A stretch of 64,000 nt of DNA. Origin: Flavivirga abyssicola (GTDB lineage: Bacteria > Bacteroidota > Bacteroidia > Flavobacteriales > Flavobacteriaceae). Within the stretch, counting starts at the first letter, position 1; every line of letters starts with the position of its first letter. This document shows, in pieces, positions 1 through 8,853 of this stretch. The notes beneath the pieces were generated by a model, which was not told where the DNA came from, ran no database searches, and saw nothing but the letters and a program-made list of their open reading frames with translations. The stretch covers positions 27,501 through 91,500 of the forward strand of contig NZ_CP141266.1 of the NCBI RefSeq assembly GCF_030540775.2. Reading direction: 5' to 3'. The translations under genes were made by a program, and so were the position numbers.

Positions 1-1917
1 CCCGATGGAAGTGTAAAGCAATTTGAAAAAAATGCTACACCTATGGATGTTGCTAAAAGCATTAGTGAAGGATTTGCTAGGAATGTGATTTCGGCAAGTT
101 TTAATGGTACAACAGTAGAAACCGTTACACCATTAACCACCAATGGTACTTTAGTTTTATATACCTGGAATAACGATGAGGGTAAAACTGCTTTTTGGCA
201 CTCTTCTGCGCATGTATTAGCACAAGCTATTGAGGAATTGTATTCTGGTGCAAAATTGACAATTGGTCCTGCTATTGAAAATGGGTTTTATTATGATGTA
301 GATTTTGGTGAGCATGTTGTTTCTGAAAAAGACTTTAAAGCTATTGAAACTAAAATGTTGGAGATAGCCCGAGGTAAACATGATTTTAAAATGCGTTCTG
401 CTACAAAAGCTGCGGCTTTAGAACTTTATAGTGATAATGAGTTTAAAACCGAGTTGATAGAAAATCTTGAGGACGGCACGATTACTTTTTGTGATCATTC
501 TACTTTTACAGATTTGTGTCGAGGTGGACATATTCCTAATACTGGTATTATTAAAGCTGTAAAAATCTTGTCGGTTGCTGGAGCTTATTGGAGAGGTGAT
601 GAAAATAACCCGCAATTAACACGGGTGTATGGCATATCATTCCCAAAACAAAAAGAGCTTACTGCTCATTTAGAATTATTAGAAGAAGCAAAAAAGCGCG
701 ATCATAGAAAATTAGGCAAGGAATTAGAATTGTTTACATTCTCTAGAAAAGTTGGTCAAGGTTTACCATTGTGGTTACCAAAAGGAGCTGCTTTACGCGA
801 ACGTTTAGAGAACTTCTTGAAAGCTGCTCAAAAGAAAGCCGGTTACGAAATGGTAATTTCGCCACACATTGGCCAGAAAGAGCTATATGTTACCTCTGGT
901 CATTATGCCAAATATGGTGAGGATAGTTTTCAACCCATACATACACCTAAAGAGGACGAAGAGTTTTTATTAAAACCTATGAACTGTCCACACCACTGTG
1001 AAATATACAATAGTGCGCAATGGAGTTATAAAGATTTACCTAAACGTTACGCGGAATTCGGAACGGTTTACAGATATGAACAAAGTGGTGAATTACATGG
1101 TTTAACAAGAGTTAGGGGGTTTACTCAAGATGATGCGCATTTATTTTGTACACCAGATCAATTAGATGAAGAATTTAAAAATGTTATAGATTTAGTTCTT
1201 TATGTTTTTGGTTCTTTAGGGTTTGAAAATTTTACTGCACAGGTTTCTGTAAGGGATCCAGAAAATCCAGACAAATATATTGGAGATGTTGAAAATTGGG
1301 AAAAAGCGGAGCAAGCTATTATTAGTGCTGCATCTGATAAAGGTTTAAATTATGTTATTGAAGAAGGGGAAGCTGCTTTTTATGGTCCTAAATTAGATTT
1401 TATGGTAAAGGATGCCTTGGGAAGACGTTGGCAACTGGGAACTATACAGGTAGATTATAATTTACCTGAGCGTTTTGATCTCACTTACAAAGGCAGTGAT
1501 AATGAGCTTCATCGTCCGATTATGATACACCGTGCTCCTTTTGGAAGCATGGAACGTTTTATAGCTATTTTGTTAGAACATACAGCAGGTAATTTCCCGC
1601 TTTGGTTAATGCCAACCCAAGCTGTAATATTATCAATTAGCGAGAAATACGAAAAATACTCGGAAAAAGTTTTAAATTTGCTAGAAAATGACGAAATTCG
1701 CGCCCTTGTAGACCATAGAAATGAGACTATTGGGAAGAAGATTCGGGAATCCGAAATGCAGAAACACCCGTATATGATCATCATAGGGGAACAAGAAGAG
1801 AAAGAAAACAAAATAACTGTGCGTAAGCATGGTGGAGAGAATTTAGGAATGATTTCCATTGAAAGATTCTCTGAAATTATAAAAGAAGAAATAAATAAAA
1901 CGTTAAAATCGTTCTAA
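1..1917 (+). CDS. thrS: Threonine--tRNA ligase, 5' end outside window
   Basis: Charges tRNA-Thr with threonine in the cytoplasm. The reading frame is open from base 1 and its first residues ([16 protein letters not shown]) are the usual start of the N-terminal TGS domain, so the ATG at 43 is internal and only about six to eight residues are missing. Visible in order: TGS domain, the editing/SAD domain ([10 protein letters not shown] near the start, CRGGHIPNT further on), class II catalytic core with the zinc ligands Cys (PMNCPHH), His (DDAHLF) and His (HRAPFGS), motif 2 ([17 protein letters not shown]) and motif 3 (APFGSMERF), then the anticodon-binding domain. It heads the conserved thrS-infC-rpmI-rplT cluster. 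Identification is secure. Confidence 0.97.
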   Translation, partial: PDGSVKQFEKNATPMDVAKSISEGFARNVISASFNGTTVETVTPLTTNGTLVLYTWNNDEGKTAFWHSSAHVLAQAIEELYSGAKLTIGPAIENGFYYDVDFGEHVVSEKDFKAIETKMLEIARGKHDFKMRSATKAAALELYSDNEFKTELIENLEDGTITFCDHSTFTDLCRGGHIPNTGIIKAVKILSVAGAYWRGDENNPQLTRVYGISFPKQKELTAHLELLEEAKKRDHRKLGKELELFTFSRKVGQGLPLWLPKGAALRERLENFLKAAQKKAGYEMVISPHIGQKELYVTSGHYAKYGEDSFQPIHTPKEDEEFLLKPMNCPHHCEIYNSAQWSYKDLPKRYAEFGTVYRYEQSGELHGLTRVRGFTQDDAHLFCTPDQLDEEFKNVIDLVLYVFGSLGFENFTAQVSVRDPENPDKYIGDVENWEKAEQAIISAASDKGLNYVIEEGEAAFYGPKLDFMVKDALGRRWQLGTIQVDYNLPERFDLTYKGSDNELHRPIMIHRAPFGSMERFIAILLEHTAGNFPLWLMPTQAVILSISEKYEKYSEKVLNLLENDEIRALVDHRNETIGKKIRESEMQKHPYMIIIGEQEEKENKITVRKHGGENLGMISIERFSEIIKEEINKTLKSF

Positions 1918-1947
1918 AAATAAAGTTTAACTTAAAACCATAACGTC

Positions 1948-2496
1948 ATAGCAATTCGAAGAAGAAATCAACCCAATAGAAGGGTTATACAAGAGGATAA
2001 ACATAAAATAAACTCTAAGATTAGTGCTCCTAGCGTACGTCTTGTTGGAGACAACGTAGAAATTGGTGTTTATTCTACCAGAGATGCTTTAAAAATAGCT
2101 GATGAGCAAGGATTAGATCTTGTTGAGATTTCTCCAAATGCTGATCCTCCTGTTTGTAAGGTTATGGATTATAAAAAGTTTCTTTATGAGCAAAAGAAAC
2201 GTGATAAGGCTTTAAAATCTAAAGCTACTAAAGTTATCATTAAAGAAATTCGTTTTGGTCCTCAAACAGATGACCACGATTATGAATTTAAAAAGAAACA
2301 TGCTGAGAAATTTTTAAAAGAAGGTGCAAAACTTAAAGCCTTTGTATTTTTTAAAGGACGATCTATTATATTTAAAGAACAAGGTCAGATCTTATTACTG
2401 CGTTTAGCTCAGGATTTAGAAGAACTCGGTAAAGTAGAGCAAATGCCACGTTTAGAAGGTAAGCGTATGACCATGTTTATAGCTCCAAAAAAATAA
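1948..2496 (+). CDS. infC: Translation initiation factor IF-3, AUA start codon
   Basis: IF-3 binds the 30S subunit and checks initiator tRNA and start codon. The familiar flavobacterial N-terminus ([22 protein letters not shown]) is encoded immediately after an ATA at 1948, giving 182 residues, the normal family length. An in-frame TAA lies at 1933 and no ATG, GTG or TTG occurs between it and the ATA; the first in-frame ATG (2164) would delete the whole N-terminal domain. The only other candidate is ATT at 1954. In E. coli infC starts at AUU and IF-3 represses its own translation by rejecting it, so the same control is inferred here. Lies 30 bp after thrS. Confidence 0.93.
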   Translation: MAIRRRNQPNRRVIQEDKHKINSKISAPSVRLVGDNVEIGVYSTRDALKIADEQGLDLVEISPNADPPVCKVMDYKKFLYEQKKRDKALKSKATKVIIKEIRFGPQTDDHDYEFKKKHAEKFLKEGAKLKAFVFFKGRSIIFKEQGQILLLRLAQDLEELGKVEQMPRLEGKRMTMFIAPKK

Positions 2497-2520
2497 ACAG
2501 AATATATATTAAAAATATGA

Positions 2521-2539
2521 TGCTGAAACGAGTTCAGCA
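2521..2539 (+). promoter_or_regulatory. Hairpin in the rpmI leader
   Basis: Perfect 7-bp stem (tgctgaa / ttcagca) with loop acgag, 42 bp before the rpmI start. The top of the stem and loop (GAA-ACRAG-TTC) match the hairpin in the rplT leader at 2877-2895. Either a leader structure or a copy of a small intergenic palindrome. Confidence 0.5.
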
Positions 2540-2580
2540 CTAAAGTAATTAAGCGAGATAATTAAAACTAGGAAAAGAAA

Positions 2581-2778
2581 ATGCCTAAAATGAAAACAAA
2601 ATCTAGTGCCAAGAAACGTTTTAAGTTAACGGGTACTGGAAAGATTAAAAGAAAGCACGCTTTTAAAAGTCACATCTTAACAAAGAAGTCTAAAAAGCGT
2701 AAACTTGCTCTGACTCATGATACATTAGTACATAAGGCAGACGAGGACAATATTAAAACGATGTTACGTTTAAAGTAA
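2581..2778 (+). CDS. rpmI: 50S ribosomal protein L35
   Basis: Small basic ribosomal protein of 65 residues, the standard length for L35. It begins [20 protein letters not shown] and continues with the Lys/Arg-rich [11 protein letters not shown] segment typical of the family, which binds 23S rRNA in the large subunit. It lies between infC and rplT as in most bacteria. The 84-bp gap from infC contains a hairpin. No Shine-Dalgarno sequence is seen; the start is preceded by an A-rich stretch, as is common in this phylum. Confidence 0.97.
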   Translation: MPKMKTKSSAKKRFKLTGTGKIKRKHAFKSHILTKKSKKRKLALTHDTLVHKADEDNIKTMLRLK

Positions 2779-2876
2779 TACTGTTTTAATCGGTTAAACA
2801 AATTTATAAACCCTGGAGTTAGGCTTATTGATTAACTATTGTAGATTTTAAATTTACGAATTAAGAAATAAAAAGT

Positions 2877-2895
2877 TCCCGAAACAAGTTCGGGA
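2877..2895 (+). repeat. Small palindrome in the rplT leader
   Basis: Stem tcccgaa / ttcggga with loop acaag, 27 bp before rplT. Nearly the same palindrome in the opposite orientation lies inside the long palindromic element at 55332-55486 (55371-55389), which makes it a member of a dispersed intergenic repeat. The rpmI leader hairpin shares its loop. Confidence 0.65.
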
Positions 2896-2922
2896 CGCCT
2901 ACTACAAAAAACAATTAAAATT

Positions 2923-3267
2923 ATGCCAAGATCAGTAAATTCTGTAGCAAAAAGAGCCAGAAGAAAAAAGGTTCTTAAACAAGCAAAAGGTTACTTTGGA
3001 AGACGTAAAAACGTTTGGACAGTAGCAAAAAATGCGGTTGATAAAGCGATGCAATACTCGTATAGAGACCGTAGAAACAAAAAGAGAACATTCCGTGCTT
3101 TATGGATTACGCGTATTAACGCAGGAGCCAGAGAACATGGTTTATCTTATTCTCAATTTATGGGGAAATTAAAAGCTAATGATATTGAATTAAACCGTAA
3201 GGTTTTAGCAGATTTAGCTATGAATAACCCTGAGGCTTTTAAAGCTGTTATAGAGAAAGTAAAATAA
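2923..3267 (+). CDS. rplT: 50S ribosomal protein L20
   Basis: L20, 114 residues (normal length), binds 23S rRNA early in large-subunit assembly. It begins [20 protein letters not shown], followed by [19 protein letters not shown] and the [20 protein letters not shown] block diagnostic of the family. In several bacteria L20 represses its own operon through a leader RNA; here the leaders of both rpmI and rplT carry hairpins with the same loop, but whether L20 recognises them is only inference. Last gene of the thrS-infC-rpmI-rplT group, followed by a good terminator. Confidence 0.97.
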   Translation: MPRSVNSVAKRARRKKVLKQAKGYFGRRKNVWTVAKNAVDKAMQYSYRDRRNKKRTFRALWITRINAGAREHGLSYSQFMGKLKANDIELNRKVLADLAMNNPEAFKAVIEKVK

Positions 3268-3306
3268 GGCGTTTTCGCCTATTGTAAAACATATTATTCG
3301 CTTAAT

Positions 3307-3342
3307 AAAAAATCCGATTCTTAATTGAATTGGATTTTTTTT
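3307..3342 (+). terminator. Bidirectional intrinsic terminator after rplT
   Basis: Stem aatccgattc / gaattggatt (one G-T wobble) with loop ttaatt, followed by eight T on the plus strand and preceded by an A run that gives a T tract on the minus strand. It sits between the convergent genes rplT and the YjbQ-family gene and can serve both. Confidence 0.85.
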
Positions 3343-3370
3343 GTTTTTAGCGGTTCGGATACTGTCATCT

Positions 3371-3793
3371 TTATACTCCAAAAGCTGTGATAACAATGTT
3401 TCTTGAGCCTCCATAATCTCTATGTTCACATAAATAAATACCTTGCCAAATTCCTAAATTTAATTGCCCCTTTGTAATAGGTATATTAACCGACGCTCCA
3501 AGTAATGATGTCTTAATATGTGCCGGCATATCATCAGGCCCTTCATAGGTATGTTTATAATAAGCTGCGTTTTCGGGAACCATGACATTAAAATGGGATT
3601 CAAAATCTGTTCTCACAGTAGCATCTGCATTTTCATTTATAGTTAAACTGGCTGATGTATGTTTAATAAATACTTGTAATTGTCCAATGCTTATTTGCCC
3701 TATTTCTGGAATAGCATCTAGAATACTATTGGTAATTAAATGAAACCCTCTTGAACTAGGCTGTAATTTTATTTCCTTCTGAAAAAATTTCAT
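3371..3793 (-). CDS. YjbQ/UPF0047 family protein
   Basis: 140-residue protein of the YjbQ (UPF0047, 'secondary thiamine-phosphate synthase') family, about the standard length. Family hallmarks are visible: an N-terminal strand ending SSRGFHLIT, QLQVFIKHTSASLTINENAD, the HTYEGPDDMPAHIKTSLLG block and the C-terminal LGIWQGIYLCEHRD. The conserved His and Asp/Glu residues in these blocks are thought to form the active or metal site. The E. coli homologue can weakly replace thiamine phosphate synthase, but the true function is not established. Convergent with rplT; no functional partner is adjacent. Confidence 0.9.
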   Translation of the reverse strand: MKFFQKEIKLQPSSRGFHLITNSILDAIPEIGQISIGQLQVFIKHTSASLTINENADATVRTDFESHFNVMVPENAAYYKHTYEGPDDMPAHIKTSLLGASVNIPITKGQLNLGIWQGIYLCEHRDYGGSRNIVITAFGV

Positions 3794-3920
3794 AGTAATT
3801 AATGTTTACGCTTAACTTTAGCCAAATTATATATTATCATGCTTTTATTAAAATTCTAACGCAACCATTTTATTTTTTTTACATCTATATATATGGGTAA
3901 ATCCTATAAATTAAAAAATT

Positions 3921-4364
3921 ATGAAAAAGTATTTTGCAACCATAATATTTAGTCTGTTATTATTAACTGCTTGTTCTGTAAAAAATGATATTAATATTCC
4001 TGAACCTCAAACTGTAATTGCACATTGGAATTTGGTTAGGACCACAGGTGGTTTAGCAGGTGTTGATGACTCTTTTCCTTTAGAAACTGTAGTATGGACT
4101 TTTAATGAAGTAGACTTTGAAATTGAAATTGAGAACAATAATACTGATGATACGAAACAAGATGCTCTAGATTCAGGAACTTATGCTTATTCTGTAACAG
4201 AAGCTAATGGAGATACTTTTCTTAGCATTGATGGTGTTGAATTTGGTTCGTTTACAATTTCTTCGGCAGCTGTGCTTACCATAGATCAAAATAACCTATC
4301 TGATGGCAGCGGTGCAGACGGCTTTATATACACATTTGAAAGAACTCTTGAAATCATTGAATAA
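3921..4364 (+). CDS. Small lipoprotein of unknown function
   Basis: 147 residues. The N-terminus MKKYFATIIFSLLLLTACSV is a lipoprotein signal peptide with lipobox LTAC, so the mature protein starts at Cys18 and is anchored in a membrane. The remainder is acidic and rich in alternating hydrophobic/polar stretches (AHWNLVRTTGG, ETVVWTFNEVDFEIEI, GEFGSFTISS-type strands), resembling the lipocalin-like beta-barrel lipoproteins common in Bacteroidota; this fold is an inference. It is monocistronic and convergent with the next gene, whose stop lies 3 bp away. Function is not recognised. Confidence 0.75.
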   Translation: MKKYFATIIFSLLLLTACSVKNDINIPEPQTVIAHWNLVRTTGGLAGVDDSFPLETVVWTFNEVDFEIEIENNNTDDTKQDALDSGTYAYSVTEANGDTFLSIDGVEFGSFTISSAAVLTIDQNNLSDGSGADGFIYTFERTLEIIE

Positions 4365-4367
4365 CTT

Positions 4368-5627
4368 TTAAGTTTTCTGTTTCTTTTTTCTTGCAGCTGG
4401 AAATAATACATTATTTAAAATAAGTCTATACCCAGGAGATGTTGGATGCAAATCTAATTCTGTTTTTGCATCCCCTACTCTATGTTGGTAATCTTCGGGG
4501 TCATGTCCTCCGTAAAAAGTAAAGAAGCCTTTTCCTTTTATGCCATGAATATATTTGGCTTCACCATTCGATTTTGTTTCCCCCATTACTAATACATTCG
4601 ATTTTATTTCATCTCTAGTAAAAGATGTCGTCTGTCCCATAAAACCTTTTACTAATGCTGTATGATTTTGACATAACATCGTTGGAATGGGATCCCATTT
4701 TGCAGAAAATTCCATTAATGAAAAATAATCTATTGTTTTAGGAACCCTGCGTTTACTGGTCATATCTATTGAGGAAAACTCATATACTATAGGACTTCGT
4801 TCTAAGGTGAAATTAGAAAATGCAAAGGTTTTATTATAATCGATTTTATTTTGGTAAGCCGGATCGCTTCCATCACCATCAAACATCGGTTCACAGATAT
4901 CTACCCCTTCAGCAGATAAAGCAATATCAAAACTATCTGTAGCGCTGCACATAGCAAACATAAACCCGCCTCCAACAACATAGTCTCTAATCTTTAAAGC
5001 GACATCAGATTTTTCTTGAGATACTTTATTATACCCCAATTTTGCTGCTAATGCTTCTGCATCTTTCTTTTCTTGAATGTACCAAGAAGCAGCTCTATAA
5101 GCACCATAAAATTTACCATACTGCCCTGTAAAATCCTCATGATGTAAATGTAGCCAGTCAAAGAGTAACAAACCATCATTTAACACTTCTTCATCGTAAA
5201 CCGTTTCATAAGGAATTTCAGCATATTTTAATACCATCGTTACTGCATCATCCCATGGTAGTTTTCCCTTTGGAGTATATACTGCTATTTTAGGCGCTTT
5301 TTCTAAAATGACTGCTTCCATATTTTTGCTAGGACTGCTTATCTCTTCTAAAATGCTTTCCACTTTAGAGTTTGAAATAACTTCGAAAGAAATCCCGCGA
5401 ATTTGACACTCTCTCTGAATATCATCAGTATCTGGTAGTAAAAATGAACCGCCTCTGTAATTTAAAAGCCATTTTACTTTTAATTCCTTATTGAGTGTCC
5501 AATAGGTAATACCATATGCTTTAAGGTGATTTTTTTGACTTTCTGCATCCATGGGTATAAGAATGTAGGATGCATAGGTATGTAACCCAGCTAAAACAAA
5601 TAGTAATGTAAAAAATATCTTTTTCAA
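4368..5627 (-). CDS. Conserved secreted flavobacterial protein, often labelled asparagine synthetase B
   Basis: 419 residues with a cleavable signal peptide (MKKIFFTLLFVLAGLHTYAS), followed by the conserved YILIPMDAESQKNHLKAYG segment. Homologues in flavobacteria are, from memory, often labelled 'asparagine synthetase B', but the ATP-binding and N-terminal Cys nucleophile features of AsnB are not seen, and an exported AsnB makes no sense. The central part (GGGFMFAMCSATDSFDIALS, then FTFYGGHDPEDYQHR) looks like a class I glutamine-amidotransferase/ThuA-like Rossmann fold. The C-terminus ends in a basic RKKKQKT tail. No operon partner; about 490 bp of repeat-bearing intergenic DNA lies upstream. 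The function is unknown. Confidence 0.7.
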   Translation of the reverse strand: MKKIFFTLLFVLAGLHTYASYILIPMDAESQKNHLKAYGITYWTLNKELKVKWLLNYRGGSFLLPDTDDIQRECQIRGISFEVISNSKVESILEEISSPSKNMEAVILEKAPKIAVYTPKGKLPWDDAVTMVLKYAEIPYETVYDEEVLNDGLLLFDWLHLHHEDFTGQYGKFYGAYRAASWYIQEKKDAEALAAKLGYNKVSQEKSDVALKIRDYVVGGGFMFAMCSATDSFDIALSAEGVDICEPMFDGDGSDPAYQNKIDYNKTFAFSNFTLERSPIVYEFSSIDMTSKRRVPKTIDYFSLMEFSAKWDPIPTMLCQNHTALVKGFMGQTTSFTRDEIKSNVLVMGETKSNGEAKYIHGIKGKGFFTFYGGHDPEDYQHRVGDAKTELDLHPTSPGYRLILNNVLFPAARKKKQKT

Positions 5628-5768
5628 TGTGAAGCAAAACTTTATGTGATTTCTCAGTCGTTCCTTCTTCGAAATGACCTAAAAACTCTTATTATTTAAA
5701 TTGAAAGATACTTAAATTTTCTTCCGATTAAAACGATTTAACATTTTGTTCGAACAATATTTTATAAA

Positions 5769-5928
5769 GAACTCACCTTGACTTTTTCTATTTCCTAAAA
5801 AATGGCTGAAATTCGCCCATATTTTGTTACTTTTTTTATGCTTAGCACTGCTATGCCTTGCAAAAAAGGCCTCATCTGAACAAATTTTATCTCATTTTCG
5901 GTTAAAAACAAAAAGTCAAGATGAGTTC
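5769..5928. repeat. Palindromic intergenic element A
   Basis: 160-bp element bounded by 19-bp inverted repeats (5769-5787 and 5910-5928) with a single mismatch, outer end GAACTCAYCTTGAC. Its interior shares blocks (ctaaaaaat, then ..ctgctatgc) with element B at 24786-24900, so the two are copies of one family. It lies alone in the 492-bp gap between the 4368-5627 gene and dnaB. No coding potential is seen in it. Confidence 0.75.
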
Positions 5929-6086
5929 AAAACTTATATCTCTCTTTCCAATGTAAATCTCCCATATTCTTTACCCTATAATAGGAGATAATGAGTATTA
6001 ATTACTTTAAAACTATTTTCGTCTTTTCTATTTATCCATGTTTCAATTTCTTAAACGTATAGTAAATCAAAGGTTAAAGTAGAAGT

Positions 6087-6106
6087 ATTCCTGCCCACGC
6101 AGGAAT
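6087..6106. repeat. Short palindrome, attcctgc type, possible dnaB terminator
   Basis: Perfect 8-bp inverted repeat (attcctgc / gcaggaat, loop ccac) followed by gaca, 14 bp beyond the dnaB stop. The same style of element (attcccgt ... acgggaatgac) occurs at 39539-39578. It could terminate dnaB transcription but lacks a strong T tract. Confidence 0.55.
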
Positions 6107-6119
6107 GACAGATTAATTT

Positions 6120-7661
6120 TTAAAATGGCACATCATTATCATCGTCATCATTAAACGAACTTCCGAAAGCTTGATCTGGGCTTGCTTTAAAGTTATCAGC
6201 TTTAAAAGTGTCATCATTCGCAGCTGCATTCATTTTAGAGTGAAACTCAAAAGGTGAATCAAAATCATCTAAATTATCAAACTTACCTAAGTGACCAAGG
6301 AACTTTAATCGTATGTTTTCTAAACCACCATTTCTATGTTTTGCTATAATAAACTCAGCTTGTCCTTCTGTTGGAGAACGTTCTTCATCATCCCATTCAT
6401 CAATTTTATAATATTCTGGTCTATAAATAAATGATACAATATCGGCATCTTGCTCAATCGCACCAGATTCACGTAAATCTGATAATAACGGACGTTTGCT
6501 CCCACCACGTGTTTCAACGGCGCGAGATAACTGAGATAAGGCTATTACGGGCACCATTAATTCTTTAGCTAATGCCTTGAGGTTTCTAGAAATCATAGAA
6601 ATTTCTTGCTCACGATTTCCTCCATGACTATTACCCCCAGTCATTAACTGTAAATAATCAATCATGATTAATTTTATACCATGTTGTGATGATAAACGAC
6701 GTGCTTTCGCCCTTAAATCAAAAATTGAAAGTGATGGCGTATCATCAATAAAAAGAGGTGCTTTCTCTAAACCTTTTACTTTTACATTAAGTTGCTCCCA
6801 CTCGTGTTTCTCAAGCTTACCTGTACGTAGTTTTTCAGAAGATAGGCCTGTTTCACTGGAAATTAAACGGGTAATTAACTGTACTGAAGCCATCTCTAAA
6901 GAAAAGAATGCTACCGGTATATTTTGATCTACAGCAATATTTCTTGCCATAGAAAGTGTTAAAGCTGTTTTACCCATACCTGGACGGGCTGCTACGATAA
7001 TTAAATCAGATGGTTGCCAACCAGATGTTAGTTTATCTAATTTATTAAACCCTGTTGGTATACCACTAAGTCCTTCTTTATTCGAAATTTCTTCAATTTT
7101 CTTCTTAGCTTGAATAACTAAGTCCTGAGCTGTTTCACTCGATTTTTTAATATTTCCTTGGGTAACTTCGTATAATTTTGCTTCTGCTTTATCTAATAAA
7201 TCGAAAACGTCTTTGGTTTCATCATAAGAGTCTTCTATAATTTCGTTAGAGATTTTAATCAAACTACGTTGAATAAACTTTTGCAAAATAATACGCGCAT
7301 GAAACTCAATATGCGCAGAAGAAGATACTTTTTGTGTTAAAGAAATAAGGTAAAAATCGCCACCAGCAAGTTCTAGCTTTGAGCTTTTCTTTAATTGCGT
7401 GGAAACGGTTAATAAGTCTACAGGTTCACTGTTTTCAAACAACTGAAAAATAGCTTCAAAAATATATTGATGTGCTTCTTTGTAAAATGCTTCGGGGCTT
7501 AAAATATCGATCACTTCGTCAACCCCTTTTTTATCAATCATCATCGCTCCTAGTACAACTTCTTCTAAATCAAGTGCTTGCGGGGGAATTTTACCCTTTT
7601 CAAGGCTAATAATGGTGCTTTTATCTACTTTATATCCTTGAACTTGGTTAGGTTGCTTCAT
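6120..7661 (-). CDS. dnaB: Replicative DNA helicase DnaB
   Basis: Hexameric 5'-3' helicase that unwinds DNA at the replication fork. The start at 7661 (MKQPNQVQGYKVDKST) gives 513 residues; a longer frame starting at 7700 adds 13 hydrophobic residues that do not belong to the family. N-terminal DnaB domain (about 25-130, LEEVVLGAMMIDKKGVDEVI), linker, then the RecA-like domain with Walker A (ARPGMGKTALTLS), Walker B (LIMIDYLQLM) and the SRNLKALAKEL / LSQLSRAVE motifs. The tail is Asp-rich (DDDDNDVPF). No intein interrupts the Walker A region, a known DnaB intein site. Lies downstream of accA on the same strand, separated by a terminator. Confidence 0.96.
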   Translation of the reverse strand: MKQPNQVQGYKVDKSTIISLEKGKIPPQALDLEEVVLGAMMIDKKGVDEVIDILSPEAFYKEAHQYIFEAIFQLFENSEPVDLLTVSTQLKKSSKLELAGGDFYLISLTQKVSSSAHIEFHARIILQKFIQRSLIKISNEIIEDSYDETKDVFDLLDKAEAKLYEVTQGNIKKSSETAQDLVIQAKKKIEEISNKEGLSGIPTGFNKLDKLTSGWQPSDLIIVAARPGMGKTALTLSMARNIAVDQNIPVAFFSLEMASVQLITRLISSETGLSSEKLRTGKLEKHEWEQLNVKVKGLEKAPLFIDDTPSLSIFDLRAKARRLSSQHGIKLIMIDYLQLMTGGNSHGGNREQEISMISRNLKALAKELMVPVIALSQLSRAVETRGGSKRPLLSDLRESGAIEQDADIVSFIYRPEYYKIDEWDDEERSPTEGQAEFIIAKHRNGGLENIRLKFLGHLGKFDNLDDFDSPFEFHSKMNAAANDDTFKADNFKASPDQAFGSSFNDDDDNDVPF

Positions 7662-7773
7662 ACTTACGAAAGTAATTAAAAAGAAAGATTTTTGAATCAA
7701 AAAATGAATTAGGATTACTCACTAGTCATTAACAATTTAACTGTTAACAACTTAAAAATATTGTTGATAAGCA

Positions 7774-7811
7774 TAAAAAAATCCAAAACTTTAAGTTTTA
7801 GATTTTTTTAT
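7774..7811 (-). terminator. Intrinsic terminator after accA
   Basis: Stem aaaact / agtttt extended by A/T-rich pairing and ending in a long T run when read on the minus strand, about 20 bp beyond the accA stop, before dnaB. Confidence 0.65.
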
Positions 7812-7829
7812 GTTATGGTTTTAAAAGGT

Positions 7830-8783
7830 TTACCCTTTATACACTCCCATATTTGCATATTTTTCCATACGCTGGGATATTAATTCTGTTGGTGATAAGT
7901 TTTTTAATGACTCATAAGATTTCACGATGGCATTGCTTACTGCTAAAAATGTTTTTTCACGATCTCTGTGTGCTCCTCCAAGTGGTTCTTTAATAACACC
8001 ATCCACTACTTTTATCTTCATAGCATCAGTTGCAGTTAATTTTAAAGCTTCTGCTGCTTGTTCTTTATATTCCCAGCTACGCCATAGAATTGAGGAACAG
8101 TTTTCTGGTGATATTACAGAATACCAAGAGTTTTCTAACATTAATACGTTATCTCCAACACCTATGCCTAAAGCACCTCCAGATGCTCCTTCTCCAATTA
8201 CTATGGTTATGATAGGCACTTTTAAACGTGTCATTTCTAAAATATTTCTAGCAATAGCTTCTCCTTGTCCTCGCTCTTCTGCTTCCAAACCAGGGTAAGC
8301 GCCAGGTGTGTCTATTAAAGTTACAACTGGAATTCCGAATTTTTCGGCAGACTTCATTAAACGTAATGCTTTACGATAGCCTTCTGGATTAGCCATTCCG
8401 AAATTTCTATATTGTCTGGTTTTTGTATTGTATCCTTTTTGTTGACCTATAAACATAAAACTTTGGTCACCAATTTTTCCCAAACCACCAATCATCGCTT
8501 TATCATCTTTTATATTACGATCTCCATGTAATTCTAAAAATGAATCACCACAAATAGCTTTTATATGGTCTAATGTATATGGTCTATTTGGATGACGAGA
8601 TAATTGTACTCTTTGCCAAGGCGATAGGTTTTTATAAATATCTTTTTGGGCTTCTTTTAACTTCTTTTCAATTTGAGAACATGTTTCGGTAACATCTACT
8701 TCACTTTCTTCTCCAATCACTCTACACTTTTGTAGTTGATCTTCTAGCTCTTTTATAGGGAGTTCAAATTCTAAGTATTCCAT
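7830..8783 (-). CDS. accA: Acetyl-CoA carboxylase carboxyltransferase subunit alpha
   Basis: Alpha subunit of the carboxyltransferase that, with AccD, moves CO2 from biotin to acetyl-CoA to make malonyl-CoA for fatty acid synthesis. 317 residues, the family length. Seen: N-terminal helices ([17 protein letters not shown]), [30 protein letters not shown], the crotonase-fold acyl-CoA site [20 protein letters not shown], the oxyanion glycines [16 protein letters not shown], and the [14 protein letters not shown] block. Same strand as the genes on either side but with its own terminator, so it is probably transcribed alone or with EamA. Confidence 0.97.
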   Translation of the reverse strand: MEYLEFELPIKELEDQLQKCRVIGEESEVDVTETCSQIEKKLKEAQKDIYKNLSPWQRVQLSRHPNRPYTLDHIKAICGDSFLELHGDRNIKDDKAMIGGLGKIGDQSFMFIGQQKGYNTKTRQYRNFGMANPEGYRKALRLMKSAEKFGIPVVTLIDTPGAYPGLEAEERGQGEAIARNILEMTRLKVPIITIVIGEGASGGALGIGVGDNVLMLENSWYSVISPENCSSILWRSWEYKEQAAEALKLTATDAMKIKVVDGVIKEPLGGAHRDREKTFLAVSNAIVKSYESLKNLSPTELISQRMEKYANMGVYKG

Positions 8784-8853
8784 AAGAATTTTGTTTTAGC
8801 TATTTAATTTATGGTTAGCGTACAAATATAAAAACTTTAATTTTCTTAAACTG

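Noticed and set aside
1509-1859. 116-codon frame antisense to thrS
   Set aside because: Mirror of a conserved coding region, Cys/Ser/Phe-rich chance peptide.
2164-2496. infC starting at the first in-frame ATG
   Set aside because: It would remove the N-terminal domain, whose codons are intact upstream.
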